A DNA stretch of 64,000 nt. Source: Ferrovibrio sp036381655. GTDB lineage: Bacteria; Pseudomonadota; Alphaproteobacteria; Ferrovibrionales; Ferrovibrionaceae. The position numbers and the translations under genes were made by a program. A model generated the notes under the pieces. The model searched no databases. It was not told the origin of the DNA and was given only the letters and a program-made list of their open reading frames with translations. How positions within the stretch are numbered: position 1 is the first letter of the stretch; each line of letters begins with the position of its first letter. Below, piece by piece: positions 16,616 to 26,251 of this stretch. The stretch spans positions 1-64,000 of the forward strand of contig NZ_DASVCJ010000069.1 in NCBI RefSeq assembly GCF_036381655.1. The letters run 5' to 3'.

Positions 16616-18013
16616 TCAGGCCGCGCCATTGCGGTCCAGGTTGACGACGCCCAAAGCCTTCAATTTGCGATGCAGCGCTGAACGCTCCATGCCGATGAAA
16701 CTTGCGGTGCGGGACACATTGCCGCCGAACCGTGTAATCTGCGCCAAAAGGTATTCACGCTCGAACATCTCGCGCGCCTCGCGCAGCGGCAGCGCCATTA
16801 CCTCAGTCGTGGTTTCCGGACGCAAGGCCACGGGCGGCGTCGCGCCCAAATCCGCGGGCAGCATATCAGCGTGAATTGCGCCCTTCTGGTCGGACGGCAT
16901 CATGATCAGCAGCCGGGCGATCGCGTTGCGCAGTTCGCGCACATTGCCCGGCCACTCGGCCGATTGCAAAGCAAGCAAGGCGTCTTCGGCAAGCTCGCGT
17001 TCGGGAACGCCCTGCCGCTGCGCTTCCGTCTTGGCAAAATGCTTCGCCAGCAAGGGAATATCCTCACGCCGGTCGCGCAGGGCTGGGACTTTGAGCGGCA
17101 CGACATTGAGCCGATGGAACAGATCCTGCCGGAACAGGCCCTGCCCCACCCGCGCCGCGAGGTCATGCGTCGTTCCGGACACGATGCGGACATCCACCTG
17201 AACCTTGGTGCGGCCGCCGATCCGCTCGAAGCTCTGTTCGGTCAGGACGCGCAGCAGCTTCGCCTGGGTCTCCGGCGGCATCTCGGCAATCTCGTCCAGA
17301 AACAACGTGCCGCCATGCGCCTCCTCGAGCACGCCGATCTTGTGATGACGCTGCCCGTTCACCGCTTCCTCGATACCGAACAGCTCCTGCTCCAGCCGCT
17401 CGGGCGTCATGGCCGCAACGTTGAGCGTCACGCAAGGCCCACCGGCCCGGCGCGAACGCTGATGCAGCAAACGGGCGACCAACTCCTTGCCGGCACCCGC
17501 CGGTCCGGCAATCAGGACACGGCTATTGGTGGGCGCCACCCGCTCGATGGTCTGCCGCAGCGCCGTCATGGCCGGCGACTGCCCGATCAAATCCGCACCG
17601 CTGTCAGAGCGCTGACGCAGGTCCTGATTCTCGCGTTTCAGCCTGGCCTGTTCCAGCGCTCGCTCGACAACCAGCAGCAGACGGTCGCTCTTGAACGGCT
17701 TCTCGATGTAATCGTAAGCGCCACGCTTGATGGCTGCGACTGCCGTTTCGATATTGCCGTGGCCGGAAATCATGATGACCGGCACATTGGCATGATCACG
17801 GATGATGCGATCGAGAATTTGCAGGCCGTCCAGATGGCTGCCCTGCAGCCAGATATCGAGAATCACCGCATTCGGACGACGCGATTCGATTTCCCGCAAC
17901 GCCGCCTCGGAATCGGCTGCCAGGCGCGTTTCATAGCCTTCGTCCTGCAGGATGCCGGCAACCAGGTTGCGAATATCGGCCTCATCGTCGACGATGAGAA
18001 TGTCACGCGCCAT
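16616..18013 (-). CDS. ntrX: NtrX response regulator (sigma54-activator type without GAFTGA)
   Basis: Response regulator of NtrYX, linked to nitrogen, redox and envelope control in alphaproteobacteria. Receiver domain residues 1-120 with phospho-acceptor Asp53 (VILDIWL) and Lys in YIEKPF; AAA+ domain ~143-375 with a modified Walker A AGPAGAGKEL and Walker B GGTLFLDEIAEMP; C-terminal Fis-type HTH (NVSRTASFIGMERSALHRKL). The loop where sigma54 activators have GAFTGA instead reads GIEEAVNGQRHHKIG, so contact with sigma54 is doubtful. Overlaps ntrY by 11 nt. Confidence 0.95.
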   Translation of the reverse strand: MARDILIVDDEADIRNLVAGILQDEGYETRLAADSEAALREIESRRPNAVILDIWLQGSHLDGLQILDRIIRDHANVPVIMISGHGNIETAVAAIKRGAYDYIEKPFKSDRLLLVVERALEQARLKRENQDLRQRSDSGADLIGQSPAMTALRQTIERVAPTNSRVLIAGPAGAGKELVARLLHQRSRRAGGPCVTLNVAAMTPERLEQELFGIEEAVNGQRHHKIGVLEEAHGGTLFLDEIAEMPPETQAKLLRVLTEQSFERIGGRTKVQVDVRIVSGTTHDLAARVGQGLFRQDLFHRLNVVPLKVPALRDRREDIPLLAKHFAKTEAQRQGVPERELAEDALLALQSAEWPGNVRELRNAIARLLIMMPSDQKGAIHADMLPADLGATPPVALRPETTTEVMALPLREAREMFEREYLLAQITRFGGNVSRTASFIGMERSALHRKLKALGVVNLDRNGAA

Positions 18014-20381
18014 GACTGCCTGAACCCAGCTTCCGCAAAATTATGTTCTGGTTAGAGAATTCCGCCTTGCCTTCCTGTACGGCTTCGCGGCCGCTTTCCG
18101 CGGCCGCTCCCGGCGCTGAGGGAAGGCGAATGCGGGCCAACGTACCATTTTTCAGCGCCGGATCAAACGCCGCGGCGTCGGTCAGGGTGATGGTTCCGCC
18201 ATGCTCTTCGATAATTTTTTTCACGATGGCCAGGCCCAGGCCCGTCCCCTTGGTGCGCGTCGTAACGTACGGCTCGAAAAGCCGGTCCCGATTCTCCAGC
18301 GGAAGCCCCCGGCCGTTATCGAGAACGAGGACTTCACCCCCGTTTTCGACCTCCCGAACCTCCACCGTGACTTGTCCCTGCGGCAACGGCTCAGAATCCG
18401 GCTTGGCCCGCCCATCGATCGCGTCGATGGCATTCTGCAGGATATTGGTCAGAACCTGAGCGATCTGGCGAGCATCGCAATTCAAATGCAGCGGCGCAGA
18501 CGGCAGTTTGCTTTCAAACCGAACATCCTGGCGCGCGACCTGCTGCAGGAATACGGCCTGCCGCACAAGCTGCACGAGATCTTCTTCTCGGTAGACTGGC
18601 CGCGGCATGCGGGCAAAGGCCGAGAACTCGTCGACCATCCGGCCGATATCGCTGACCTGACGGATTATGGTGTCGGTGCATTGCGCGAATATCTCAGGGT
18701 CGGTCTGCACCTCTTTCATATACTTGCGTTTGAGCCGCTCGGCGGAGAGCTGAATCGGCGTCAGCGGGTTGCGTATCTCATGCGCGATGCGGCGTGCGAT
18801 ATCCGCCCAGGCAGCATTGCGCTGCGCCGCAACCAGTTCGGTGACATCGTCGAAAGTCACCACATAGCCAAGCAACTCATTGTCGGCTGCTTCGCGAGCG
18901 ATACGAACCAGTAATGTGCGATTGCTGCCGCCACGCTGCATCAGTACTTGGCCACGCTCTACCGTGTTCGTGGTACCCTGGCTGACCAAAGTGAACAGGT
19001 CTGCCATCTCGGGCGCGACCTCGACGAAAGGCCGCCCGACGATATGATCGAAATCCCGCTGCAGCATGGTCAGCGCCGATGGATTCGGCAGCGTCACGAG
19101 ACCATGCGGATCGACACCGATCACGCCTGCGCTGACACCGGCGAGCACGGTTTCGGTGAATCGCCGCCGTTCGTCGAGCTGGCGGTTGGCGGTGATCAGC
19201 TCGACCTGCTGGGCCGCCAACTGTCCCGTCATGCGGTTGAAGGTCCGGCCCAGAGTTGCGATCTCGTCGCCATCGGCACGCTCGGTAACCCGTACAGTCA
19301 GATCGCCACCGCGAATCTTCTCGGCAGCGGCCACCACTTCGCCGATCGGCGTCACCATGCGATTGGCGATCAGCAAACCGAACCAAATGGCGGCGAACAG
19401 CAGCAGCAGCGAGATGAGCATGAACAAAACGGCGAAATTAATCTCCAGAGCCGAGCGGGCCTGTTCCAGCCGGTTGTACTGCGCTGCTGCCGAACGCGCA
19501 TGTTCAACCTCACCAAGAATCTTTGGATCGACGAAGCGGCCGACATAGAGATAGGCATCGAGATAGCCGTCCAGCCGCACCAGCGCCCGGACACGATCAT
19601 CTGTTTCGGTGGTCACGATGACCACCTGCCCGGCATTGGCTTCCTGAAGCATGCGTGTCGGGATTCGGTCGAACTCCATCAGCAGGCTGAGTTCGTTGCG
19701 CGCCAGAATCTCGCCGGTGGAAGTAAAGACAATCGCCTCGCCAAGACTGCGCAACCGTGCCAACTGGCGAACCGCCTGCTGGAAAGCATAAGGATTGCGC
19801 GCCAGGCTCGGTGCCTCACGATTGAGATCGGCTGCCATGGCCAGCACATCGGCCTGAATGGTCTTGCGATGCTCCTGAACATAAGCTTCTGCAACCGCCA
19901 CCGAAGCCTTCACTGCGGCATTCACCCGGTCGCTGAACCAAGTCTGCAGGCCCAGATTAAAGAACAGGACGGCAAAGACGGTCATGAGCACGGTCGGCAG
20001 TGCCGTGACGGCGGCAAACAGCATGACCATCCGGGCATGCAGCCGCGAGCCGGCCGCGCCGCGCCGGCGCTGCATCCATAGCATCACCAAACGGCGGGCA
20101 ACCAGGGAGGTCAGGCTCAGCAGGATGACCAGATCGGTCAGCAGCAGGACCTGGACCTCGCGCGGCGTGAGGTCCTGATTGGCACCGGGGGTCATCGCCA
20201 GATAGGTCAAGGTCCCGGCAATCAGCGCCGCTATCGCAAGCGAAATCTCTAGGTGACGGATCAATTTATGACGACGGAACCACTCCGCCGCCCGTTGCAG
20301 GATGCGGCCGGTCGGACTTGCCGATGCTGGCATCGTGTCGTCGGTCATGATTCGTATGGAAGCGGCCGGACCATGGATCAA
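18003..20381 (-). CDS. ntrY: NtrY membrane sensor histidine kinase
   Basis: A 792-residue inner-membrane kinase. Three hydrophobic segments in the first ~150 residues (around 44-63, 80-98, 118-142), a periplasmic stretch, a fourth span near 318-342 (FAVLFMLISLLLLFAAIWFG), then HAMP (residues ~345-400), PAS (~410-520), HisKA with the phospho-histidine in RIAHEIRNPLTPIQL, and HATPase with NILQNAIDAID, DNGRGLP and GTGLGLAIVKKI. Start codon at 20381 or the ATG at 20348 (MTDDTMPAS). It follows ntrC by 41 nt and overlaps ntrX. Confidence 0.95.
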   Translation of the reverse strand: MIHGPAASIRIMTDDTMPASASPTGRILQRAAEWFRRHKLIRHLEISLAIAALIAGTLTYLAMTPGANQDLTPREVQVLLLTDLVILLSLTSLVARRLVMLWMQRRRGAAGSRLHARMVMLFAAVTALPTVLMTVFAVLFFNLGLQTWFSDRVNAAVKASVAVAEAYVQEHRKTIQADVLAMAADLNREAPSLARNPYAFQQAVRQLARLRSLGEAIVFTSTGEILARNELSLLMEFDRIPTRMLQEANAGQVVIVTTETDDRVRALVRLDGYLDAYLYVGRFVDPKILGEVEHARSAAAQYNRLEQARSALEINFAVLFMLISLLLLFAAIWFGLLIANRMVTPIGEVVAAAEKIRGGDLTVRVTERADGDEIATLGRTFNRMTGQLAAQQVELITANRQLDERRRFTETVLAGVSAGVIGVDPHGLVTLPNPSALTMLQRDFDHIVGRPFVEVAPEMADLFTLVSQGTTNTVERGQVLMQRGGSNRTLLVRIAREAADNELLGYVVTFDDVTELVAAQRNAAWADIARRIAHEIRNPLTPIQLSAERLKRKYMKEVQTDPEIFAQCTDTIIRQVSDIGRMVDEFSAFARMPRPVYREEDLVQLVRQAVFLQQVARQDVRFESKLPSAPLHLNCDARQIAQVLTNILQNAIDAIDGRAKPDSEPLPQGQVTVEVREVENGGEVLVLDNGRGLPLENRDRLFEPYVTTRTKGTGLGLAIVKKIIEEHGGTITLTDAAAFDPALKNGTLARIRLPSAPGAAAESGREAVQEGKAEFSNQNIILRKLGSGSHGA

Positions 20382-20422
20382 TCATAGCCCAGCGGACCGG
20401 CCGAAGCACCCGTCGGGCGGGG

Positions 20423-21871
20423 CTACTTCAGCCCCCGGATCACCTGGATATTGTGGTCCTTAATCTTCTTCCGAAGCGTGTTGCGGTTCAGCCCCAGCAT
20501 ATGGGCGGCCTTGATCTGGTTGCCCCGAGTCGCCGCCAGGCTGAGCGAAATCAGCGGGATTTCCAGCTCGCGCAGCATCCGGTCATACACGCCGGGCGGC
20601 GGCAAATCGTCTCCCTGGGCAGCAAAATACTTGGTCAGGTGCCGCTCGATCGCTCCGGTCAGGGTTTCCTCCTCGCTCGGCTCGGCGGCCCGCGGCGCCT
20701 GGGGCGGCTCGGCCAACTCGTTCTCGATCACTTCAACGCCGATCACGTCGTCGGCATACAGGGCCGCCAGACGCCGTACTAAATTCTCCAGCTCGCGGAC
20801 ATTGCCCGGCCAGCGGTAGCGGCGCAGGCGTTCCATCGCCTCGGGCGAAACGGTCTTGAGCGGCAACCCCTGCCCGGCCGCCTGGCCGAGAAAATGCCGG
20901 ACCAGATCGGGAATATCGTCACTGCGTTCGCGCAGCGGCGGCAGGCGGAGCGGAACGACATTCAAGCGATAGAACAAGTCTTCCCGGAACAATCCCTGAT
21001 TTACCGCCTGGCGCAGGTCGCGGTTGGTGGCGGCGACGATACGCACATCGGTGCGGATCGGCGTGCGGCCGCCTACAGTGGTGTATTCCCCCTGCTGAAG
21101 CACGCGCAAAAGGCGGGTCTGCGCCTCGATCGGCATATCGCCGATCTCGTCGAGAAACAGAGTGCCGCCCTCAGCCTGCTCGAAACGACCGGCATAGCGA
21201 TTGGCAGCGCCGGTGAAAGCGCCCTTCTCGTGGCCGAACAACTCGGACTCGATCAATTCCCGGGGAATCGCCGCCATGTTAATCGCCACAAACGGCCCGT
21301 TACGGCGCTTGCCGTAGTCGTGAAGGGCGCGCGCCACCAGTTCCTTGCCGGTGCCCGATTCGCCGTAGATCAGCACTGTCAGGTCCGTTCCCATCAGGCG
21401 GGCCATGATGCGGTAGATCTCCTGCATCGCCGGCGAACGGCCGATCAGCGGCAGCTTCTCTTCGTCGCTTCCAGCCTGTGCCGCCTCGGACGGCATTGCC
21501 TTCGGTTGGCTTAAGGCGCGTTCGACAACGCGCAGCAGCTCTTTGAGATCGAAAGGCTTCGGCAGGTAGTCATACGCGCCGCGTTCGGCCGCCTTCACGG
21601 CAGTCAACAACGTCTTCTGCGCGCTCATGACGATGATCGGCAAATCCGGGCGGATCCGCTTCATCCGCGGCAGAAGGTCGAGGCCATTCTCGTCCGGCAT
21701 CACCACATCCGTGATGATCAGGTCGCCTTCGCCCTCCGACGCCCAGCGCCACAGGGTTGCTGCATTGCCAGTCGAGCGCACCTGATAGCCAACCCGCCCA
21801 AGCGCCTGATCCAGAACCGTCCGGATGGAGCGATCGTCGTCGGCAACGAGAATAGTGCCCTTGTCATTCAT
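20423..21871 (-). CDS. ntrC: Nitrogen regulator NtrC (sigma54-dependent activator)
   Basis: Activates nitrogen-assimilation promoters with sigma54 when phosphorylated by NtrB. The 482-residue protein has a receiver with Asp55 (IITDVVMPD), an AAA+ domain with Walker A GESGTGKE, the sigma54-contact loop ELFGHEKGAFTGA, Walker B GGTLFLDEIGDMP, the arginine finger region LFREDLFYRLNVVPL, and a C-terminal Fis HTH (NQIKAAHMLGLNRNTLRKKI). All parts needed for a functional activator are present. Overlaps ntrB by 8 nt. Confidence 0.97.
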   Translation of the reverse strand: MNDKGTILVADDDRSIRTVLDQALGRVGYQVRSTGNAATLWRWASEGEGDLIITDVVMPDENGLDLLPRMKRIRPDLPIIVMSAQKTLLTAVKAAERGAYDYLPKPFDLKELLRVVERALSQPKAMPSEAAQAGSDEEKLPLIGRSPAMQEIYRIMARLMGTDLTVLIYGESGTGKELVARALHDYGKRRNGPFVAINMAAIPRELIESELFGHEKGAFTGAANRYAGRFEQAEGGTLFLDEIGDMPIEAQTRLLRVLQQGEYTTVGGRTPIRTDVRIVAATNRDLRQAVNQGLFREDLFYRLNVVPLRLPPLRERSDDIPDLVRHFLGQAAGQGLPLKTVSPEAMERLRRYRWPGNVRELENLVRRLAALYADDVIGVEVIENELAEPPQAPRAAEPSEEETLTGAIERHLTKYFAAQGDDLPPPGVYDRMLRELEIPLISLSLAATRGNQIKAAHMLGLNRNTLRKKIKDHNIQVIRGLK

Positions 21872-22991
21872 CGAGCTCTCCAGAATCTTCCGCCGTCGGC
21901 GTATGCACCGGCAGGCGGGCGCTAAACACGGTACGGCGCGGACGGCTGTCGCACTCGATCACGCCGCCATGATCGCCAATGATCTTGGCGACCAGTGCAA
22001 GACCCAAGCCGGAGCCGGCAACCTTGGTTGTCACAAAGGGATCAAACAGATACGGACGGATGTCCTCCGGGACACCCGGGCCGTTATCCTGCACGGAAAC
22101 CTCCAGCGGCAGATGCAGCCGGTCCTTCGAACCGCGCACCGCCAGGCGCACCCCATGGCGATATGCGGTGGTCAGGACGATCTCTCCGCTCGGATCGTCG
22201 CCGATTGCTTCTGCCGCATTTTTCACCAGATTGAGGAAGACTTGCACCAACTGATCGCGGTTGCCGAAAACCGGCGGCAAGGACGGATCGTAGCGCTCGG
22301 CAAAGCGCAGGTGCTTGGCGAAACCGGCCTGCGCCACCTTGCGCACATGCTCCAGCACCTGATGGATATTGACCGGCCCGCGTTCGATCGGCCGCTTGTC
22401 CGAGAACACCTCCATCCGGTCGACCAGTGCACAGATGCGGTCAGTCTCGTCGCAGATCAGGCGGGTCAGTTCCCGATCGGCTTGCGTGGCATTCAATTCG
22501 AGCAGTTGCGCGGCGCCGCGGATGCCGCTGAGCGGGTTCTTGACTTCGTGCGCCAGGACGGCGGCCATGCCGGTGACCGAGCGGGCGGCCCCTCGATATG
22601 TCAACGCACGATCGATTTTGGCGGCCATGCTGCGTTCATCGAGACGGACAATCGCAAGATGCGGCGATTCCGGCACGGGAGAGATCTGCACATCAACCAA
22701 TCGCTCGCCGAGCCGCGGCGTACCGAGATCGACGTCGTATTCGGAAACGCTGTAACGCTCGCGGAACACTTGGTTCGCCAATTGCAGGACGGGGCTGCCG
22801 AACGGTACGATATCGCGCAAATTCTGCCGGCACAGCACAGACGCGCCTGAGGCAAAGAATTGTTCCGCAGCCGGGTTGGCATAAGAGATTTCGCCATGCC
22901 GGCCGATCACCAGGATGGGATTGGGTATGGCGCCCAGCACCTGGGTTGCGTCGATTGACTGCAACTCGGCGCTCCGTTCGACCTGCACCAT
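21864..22991 (-). CDS. ntrB: Nitrogen sensor histidine kinase NtrB
   Basis: Cytosolic bifunctional kinase/phosphatase for NtrC, normally controlled by PII. The 375-residue protein has no membrane span: an N-terminal PAS domain (~15-125, starting IPNPILVIGRHGEISYAN), HisKA with VLAHEVKNPLSGIRGAAQL, and HATPase with NLVKNAAEAIGDD, DNGPGVP and GSGLGLALVAKI. The ATG shares a base with the dusB stop (TGATG), so translation is coupled. Confidence 0.96.
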   Translation of the reverse strand: MVQVERSAELQSIDATQVLGAIPNPILVIGRHGEISYANPAAEQFFASGASVLCRQNLRDIVPFGSPVLQLANQVFRERYSVSEYDVDLGTPRLGERLVDVQISPVPESPHLAIVRLDERSMAAKIDRALTYRGAARSVTGMAAVLAHEVKNPLSGIRGAAQLLELNATQADRELTRLICDETDRICALVDRMEVFSDKRPIERGPVNIHQVLEHVRKVAQAGFAKHLRFAERYDPSLPPVFGNRDQLVQVFLNLVKNAAEAIGDDPSGEIVLTTAYRHGVRLAVRGSKDRLHLPLEVSVQDNGPGVPEDIRPYLFDPFVTTKVAGSGLGLALVAKIIGDHGGVIECDSRPRRTVFSARLPVHTPTAEDSGELDE

Positions 22992-23977
22992 CAGGCGGCC
23001 GCTCTTTCCAGTTGCGGCGCATAGAAATCGCGCACGGCCAGCCGCGCCTCGTCCGGAGTCTCGATCTGCATAATGCGCGTGCGGAATTCAGCCGAGCCAG
23101 GCAGGCCCTTCGAGTACCACGCCACATGCTTGCGGGCGATCTTCAGGCCGGTCTGCACGCCGTAATGCGACAGCATGGCATCATAATGCTCCAGTACCGT
23201 CCCCTGCTGCTCAGCCAGAGGCGGGTCCGCGATGCGCCGGCCGGTCTTGAGGAATTCGATCACCTGGCGCAGGAACCACGGCCGGCCATAAGCGCCGCGG
23301 CCAATCATCACGCCATCCGCGCCGGACTGCTCCAGTGCCTCCTTCGCCTCCTCCAGCGTGGTGATGTCGCCGTTGACTATGACCGGAATGGAAACGGCTT
23401 CCTTGACCTTGCGCACGAATTTCCAGTCGGCGCGGCCGTTATACATCTGGCAGCGCGTACGGCCGTGCACCGTCAGCATGCGAATGCCTTCGCCCTCGGC
23501 GATCCGCGCCAACTCCGGCGCGTTGCGGTTCGCATCGTCCCAACCGGTCCGCATCTTTAAAGTCACCGGCAGCTTCACTGCCTTGACCGTCGCCGTCAGC
23601 AGGCTCTTGGCGTGCTCCAGGTCGCGCATGAGCGCGGAGCCGGCGTAGCCGTTGACGACCTTCTTGACCGGACAGCCCATGTTGATGTCGATGATCGCGG
23701 CCCCGCGATCCTCGTTCAGCTTGGCTGCCTCGCCCATTACACGCGGCTCACAGCCGGCCAACTGCACCGCCATCGGGGCTTCTTCCGGCACATTCTCCGC
23801 CATCTTCAGCGACTGCCGCGAAGCGCGAACCATAGCCTCGGAGGCGATCATCTCGGACACGACCAGTCCGGCGCCGCTCCGCTTCACCAGGCGACGAAAC
23901 GGAAGGTCAGTCACCCCCGACATGGGGGCGAGGATGACGGGGTCTTCGATTGAGACGGGGCCGACGTTGATGCTCAT
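22991..23977 (-). CDS. dusB: tRNA-dihydrouridine synthase DusB (NifR3)
   Basis: FMN enzyme reducing uridines in tRNA; in alphaproteobacteria it commonly leads the ntrBC operon, hence the name nifR3. The 328-residue product has PVILAPMSGVTDLPFR, the catalytic cysteine in DINMGCPVKKV, KMRTGWDD, TVHGRTRCQMYNG and VMIGRGAYGRPW. The frame extends to a GTG at 24004 without a ribosome site; ATG 23977 (MSINVGPVSIEDPVIL) fits the family. 129 bp separate it from the divergent ispDF, a shared promoter region. Confidence 0.95.
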   Translation of the reverse strand: MSINVGPVSIEDPVILAPMSGVTDLPFRRLVKRSGAGLVVSEMIASEAMVRASRQSLKMAENVPEEAPMAVQLAGCEPRVMGEAAKLNEDRGAAIIDINMGCPVKKVVNGYAGSALMRDLEHAKSLLTATVKAVKLPVTLKMRTGWDDANRNAPELARIAEGEGIRMLTVHGRTRCQMYNGRADWKFVRKVKEAVSIPVIVNGDITTLEEAKEALEQSGADGVMIGRGAYGRPWFLRQVIEFLKTGRRIADPPLAEQQGTVLEHYDAMLSHYGVQTGLKIARKHVAWYSKGLPGSAEFRTRIMQIETPDEARLAVRDFYAPQLERAAA

Positions 23978-24106
23978 TTTTTGCACAGAGTCTGGAATGC
24001 ACACTTGTTGTTCAGTCTAGGAGGTTTCTTTTTGCGCTGCAATATTGATTTGCATGCCCGCCTCCCGGCCTTTGCCACTGCAGATGGCCTCGGCTAGGGT
24101 GCCGCC

Positions 24107-25276
24107 ATGATCACCGCTGCGCTTATTGTTGCGGCCGGACGGGGAAATCGTGCCGGCGGAGAAAAACCAAAGCAATATCAAATGCTTGGTGGATCCCCCC
24201 TGCTGCGCCACAGCATCGATTTCTGCCTGGGCTACGAGGGTATAGCGCGGGTCATGGTGGTGATCCATCCCGACGACGAGGCGCATTACCGCAGCGCCAT
24301 CGCCGGCCTTGAACGCGAGCCGCGGTTGCTGCCGCCTTGCCTGGGGGGTGCCGAACGGCAGGATTCCGTCCGGTCAGGGCTGGAAGCTCTGGCTGCAGAT
24401 AGCCCCAATATCGTGCTCATCCATGACGCAGCCCGCCCTTTCCTCCGCCATGACCAGATCGACGCGCTGCTGGGGATGCTGAAACAGGTGTCCGGAGCAA
24501 TCCTTGCCGTTCCGGTGGTCGACACGCTGAAGCGCGCCGAAGCCGGCCGCATCCGGGGCGGAGCCGACCGTCAGGGATTGTGGCGGGCGCAAACGCCGCA
24601 AGCGTTCCGTTTCCAGGAGATCCTGGCGGCGCATCGGCAGGCCGCCGGCCTGGCTTTGACGGACGATGCCGCCGTGGCAGAACATGCCGGACTGGACGTG
24701 CGCCTTGTCATGGGCAGCGAAGAGAATTTCAAAGTGACTGAAGCAAGTGATTTTGCCCGCGCGGAACGGCAGCTATTGCTGCGTCTGCCAGATATCCGCA
24801 TCGGCCAGGGTTTCGATGTGCATGCCTTTGCCGACGAGCCGGGCCGCCCACTGATGCTGGCCGGCGTCGCCGTGCCGCATGAGCGCAGCCTGGCTGGCCA
24901 TTCCGACGCCGATGTCGCCCTGCATGCCTTGACCGATGCAATCCTCGGGGCGCTTGGCGACGGCGATATCGGCCTGCATTTTCCGCCGAGCGATGCGCGC
25001 TGGAAGAATGCCGACTCCGCCGCTTTCCTGCGGCACGCGCTCGCCCTCGTAGCCAAGAGGAACGGCATGCTGGCTCATTGCGATGTCACCATAATCTGCG
25101 AGGCGCCAAAGATCGGCCCGCATCGCGAGGCCATGCGGGACCGCATCGCGGAGATCGCCGGCATCGGCCGTGACCGGGTCAGCATAAAAGCGACCACGAC
25201 CGAGAAGCTCGGCTTCACTGGCCGGCGGGAAGGCATTGCTGCAATGGCGACCGCCACCATCCGCCTGCCGGGCTGA
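24107..25276 (+). CDS. ispDF: Bifunctional MEP-pathway enzyme IspDF
   Basis: A natural fusion of two isoprenoid enzymes. Residues 1-~225 are IspD (4-diphosphocytidyl-methylerythritol synthase) with AALIVAAGRGNRAG, KPKQYQMLGG, LIHDAARPFL and LTDDAAVAEHAG. Residues ~228-389 are IspF (methylerythritol cyclodiphosphate synthase) with RIGQGFDVHAF, metal ligands Asp-Val-His and His in LAGHSDADVALHALTDA, and IKATTTEKLGFTGRREGI. Fusion is characteristic of alphaproteobacteria and some others. First gene of ispDF-pgpA-cinA. Confidence 0.97.
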   Translation: MITAALIVAAGRGNRAGGEKPKQYQMLGGSPLLRHSIDFCLGYEGIARVMVVIHPDDEAHYRSAIAGLEREPRLLPPCLGGAERQDSVRSGLEALAADSPNIVLIHDAARPFLRHDQIDALLGMLKQVSGAILAVPVVDTLKRAEAGRIRGGADRQGLWRAQTPQAFRFQEILAAHRQAAGLALTDDAAVAEHAGLDVRLVMGSEENFKVTEASDFARAERQLLLRLPDIRIGQGFDVHAFADEPGRPLMLAGVAVPHERSLAGHSDADVALHALTDAILGALGDGDIGLHFPPSDARWKNADSAAFLRHALALVAKRNGMLAHCDVTIICEAPKIGPHREAMRDRIAEIAGIGRDRVSIKATTTEKLGFTGRREGIAAMATATIRLPG

Positions 25277-25280
25277 CGCC

Positions 25281-25733
25281 GTGCCGGCCGTCCCTTTCCT
25301 GCTCTGCACCTGGTTCGGACTCGGCAAGTTGCGGCCGGCACCGGGCAGCTGGGGCTCGCTTGGCGCCCTGCCGTTCGCCTGGACGATTCAGTATTTCGGT
25401 GGCCTCTGGTCGCTGGCAGCGGCAACCGCCGCCATTTCCCTTGTCGCTTTATGGGCAATCGGCACTTATCTGCGCGCCCAGCCGGGCGACGATCCCGGCG
25501 AGATCGTCATCGATGAGGTCGCTGGGCAATGGCTGACGCTGCTCTTTGTACCGCCGGATTTTGTCCTTTACGCCATCGGATTTATCATCTTCCGTGTGCT
25601 TGATATCACCAAACCCTGGCCGGCCTCCTGGGCCGACCGCAGCCTGAATGGCGCGCCCGGCGTACTGGTCGATGACCTTCTGGCCGGCGCCTATGGCGCT
25701 GCGATCATGCTGGCGATTCTGCATTACTGGTGA
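25281..25733 (+). CDS. pgpA: Phosphatidylglycerophosphatase A
   Basis: Membrane phosphatase converting phosphatidylglycerophosphate to phosphatidylglycerol. About 150 residues with three or four hydrophobic segments, and the family motifs LRPAPGSWGSLGALPFAW, EIVIDEVAGQWLTLL, FRVLDITKPWPASWAD and GVLVDDLLAG with acidic catalytic residues. The frame opens inside ispDF, but GTG 25281, 4 nt after the ispDF stop, gives the expected N-terminus. Overlaps cinA by GTGA. Confidence 0.92.
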   Translation: MPAVPFLLCTWFGLGKLRPAPGSWGSLGALPFAWTIQYFGGLWSLAAATAAISLVALWAIGTYLRAQPGDDPGEIVIDEVAGQWLTLLFVPPDFVLYAIGFIIFRVLDITKPWPASWADRSLNGAPGVLVDDLLAGAYGAAIMLAILHYW

Positions 25734-26251
25734 ACCAGATGGATATGGACGACACCCTGTTGCGCCTGGCCCAGAACCTGCTGGAAAAGTGCCGCGCCAA
25801 AAAGCTGATGCTGGCAACGGCTGAATCCTGCACCGGTGGATTGATCGCCGCGACACTGACCGAGATCGCCGGCTCGTCGGATGTTTTCGAACGCGGATTC
25901 GTCACCTATTCCAATGCGGCAAAATCCGCATCGCTCGGCGTACCGGCAGAGATCATCGCCGGCCATGGCGCGGTATCGGAGGAAACGGCCCGCGCCATGG
26001 CTGAAGGCTGCCTGCGCAAAAGCCAGGCCGATATCGCCATTGCGGTTACCGGCATTGCAGGCCCAGGCGGCGGCTCCGCCGAGAAGCCGGTCGGCCTCGT
26101 GCATATTGCCGTGGCCGGCCATGGCATGACCACCATGCACCAGCGCATGACCTATGGCGCGATCGGACGCAGTGCCGTGCGCGCCGCCACCGTTGAGGAT
26201 GCCCTCAGCCTTGCCGGCGAAATGGTCGAGGAAATCAGCGCCAGCCGCTAA
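25730..26251 (+). CDS. cinA: CinA-family nicotinamide-nucleotide amidohydrolase
   Basis: Stand-alone C-terminal CinA domain (PncC type), which deamidates NMN to nicotinate mononucleotide in pyridine nucleotide recycling. The 173-residue protein contains ATAESCTGGLIAATLT, FVTYSNAAK, GAVSEETARAMAEG and TGIAGPGGGSAEKPVGLVH, the complete signature. The GTG start overlaps the pgpA stop (GTGA); ATGs at 25739 and 25745 are alternatives. Its stop overlaps the convergent malonyl-CoA decarboxylase gene by 4 nt. Confidence 0.92.
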   Translation: MNQMDMDDTLLRLAQNLLEKCRAKKLMLATAESCTGGLIAATLTEIAGSSDVFERGFVTYSNAAKSASLGVPAEIIAGHGAVSEETARAMAEGCLRKSQADIAIAVTGIAGPGGGSAEKPVGLVHIAVAGHGMTTMHQRMTYGAIGRSAVRAATVEDALSLAGEMVEEISASR

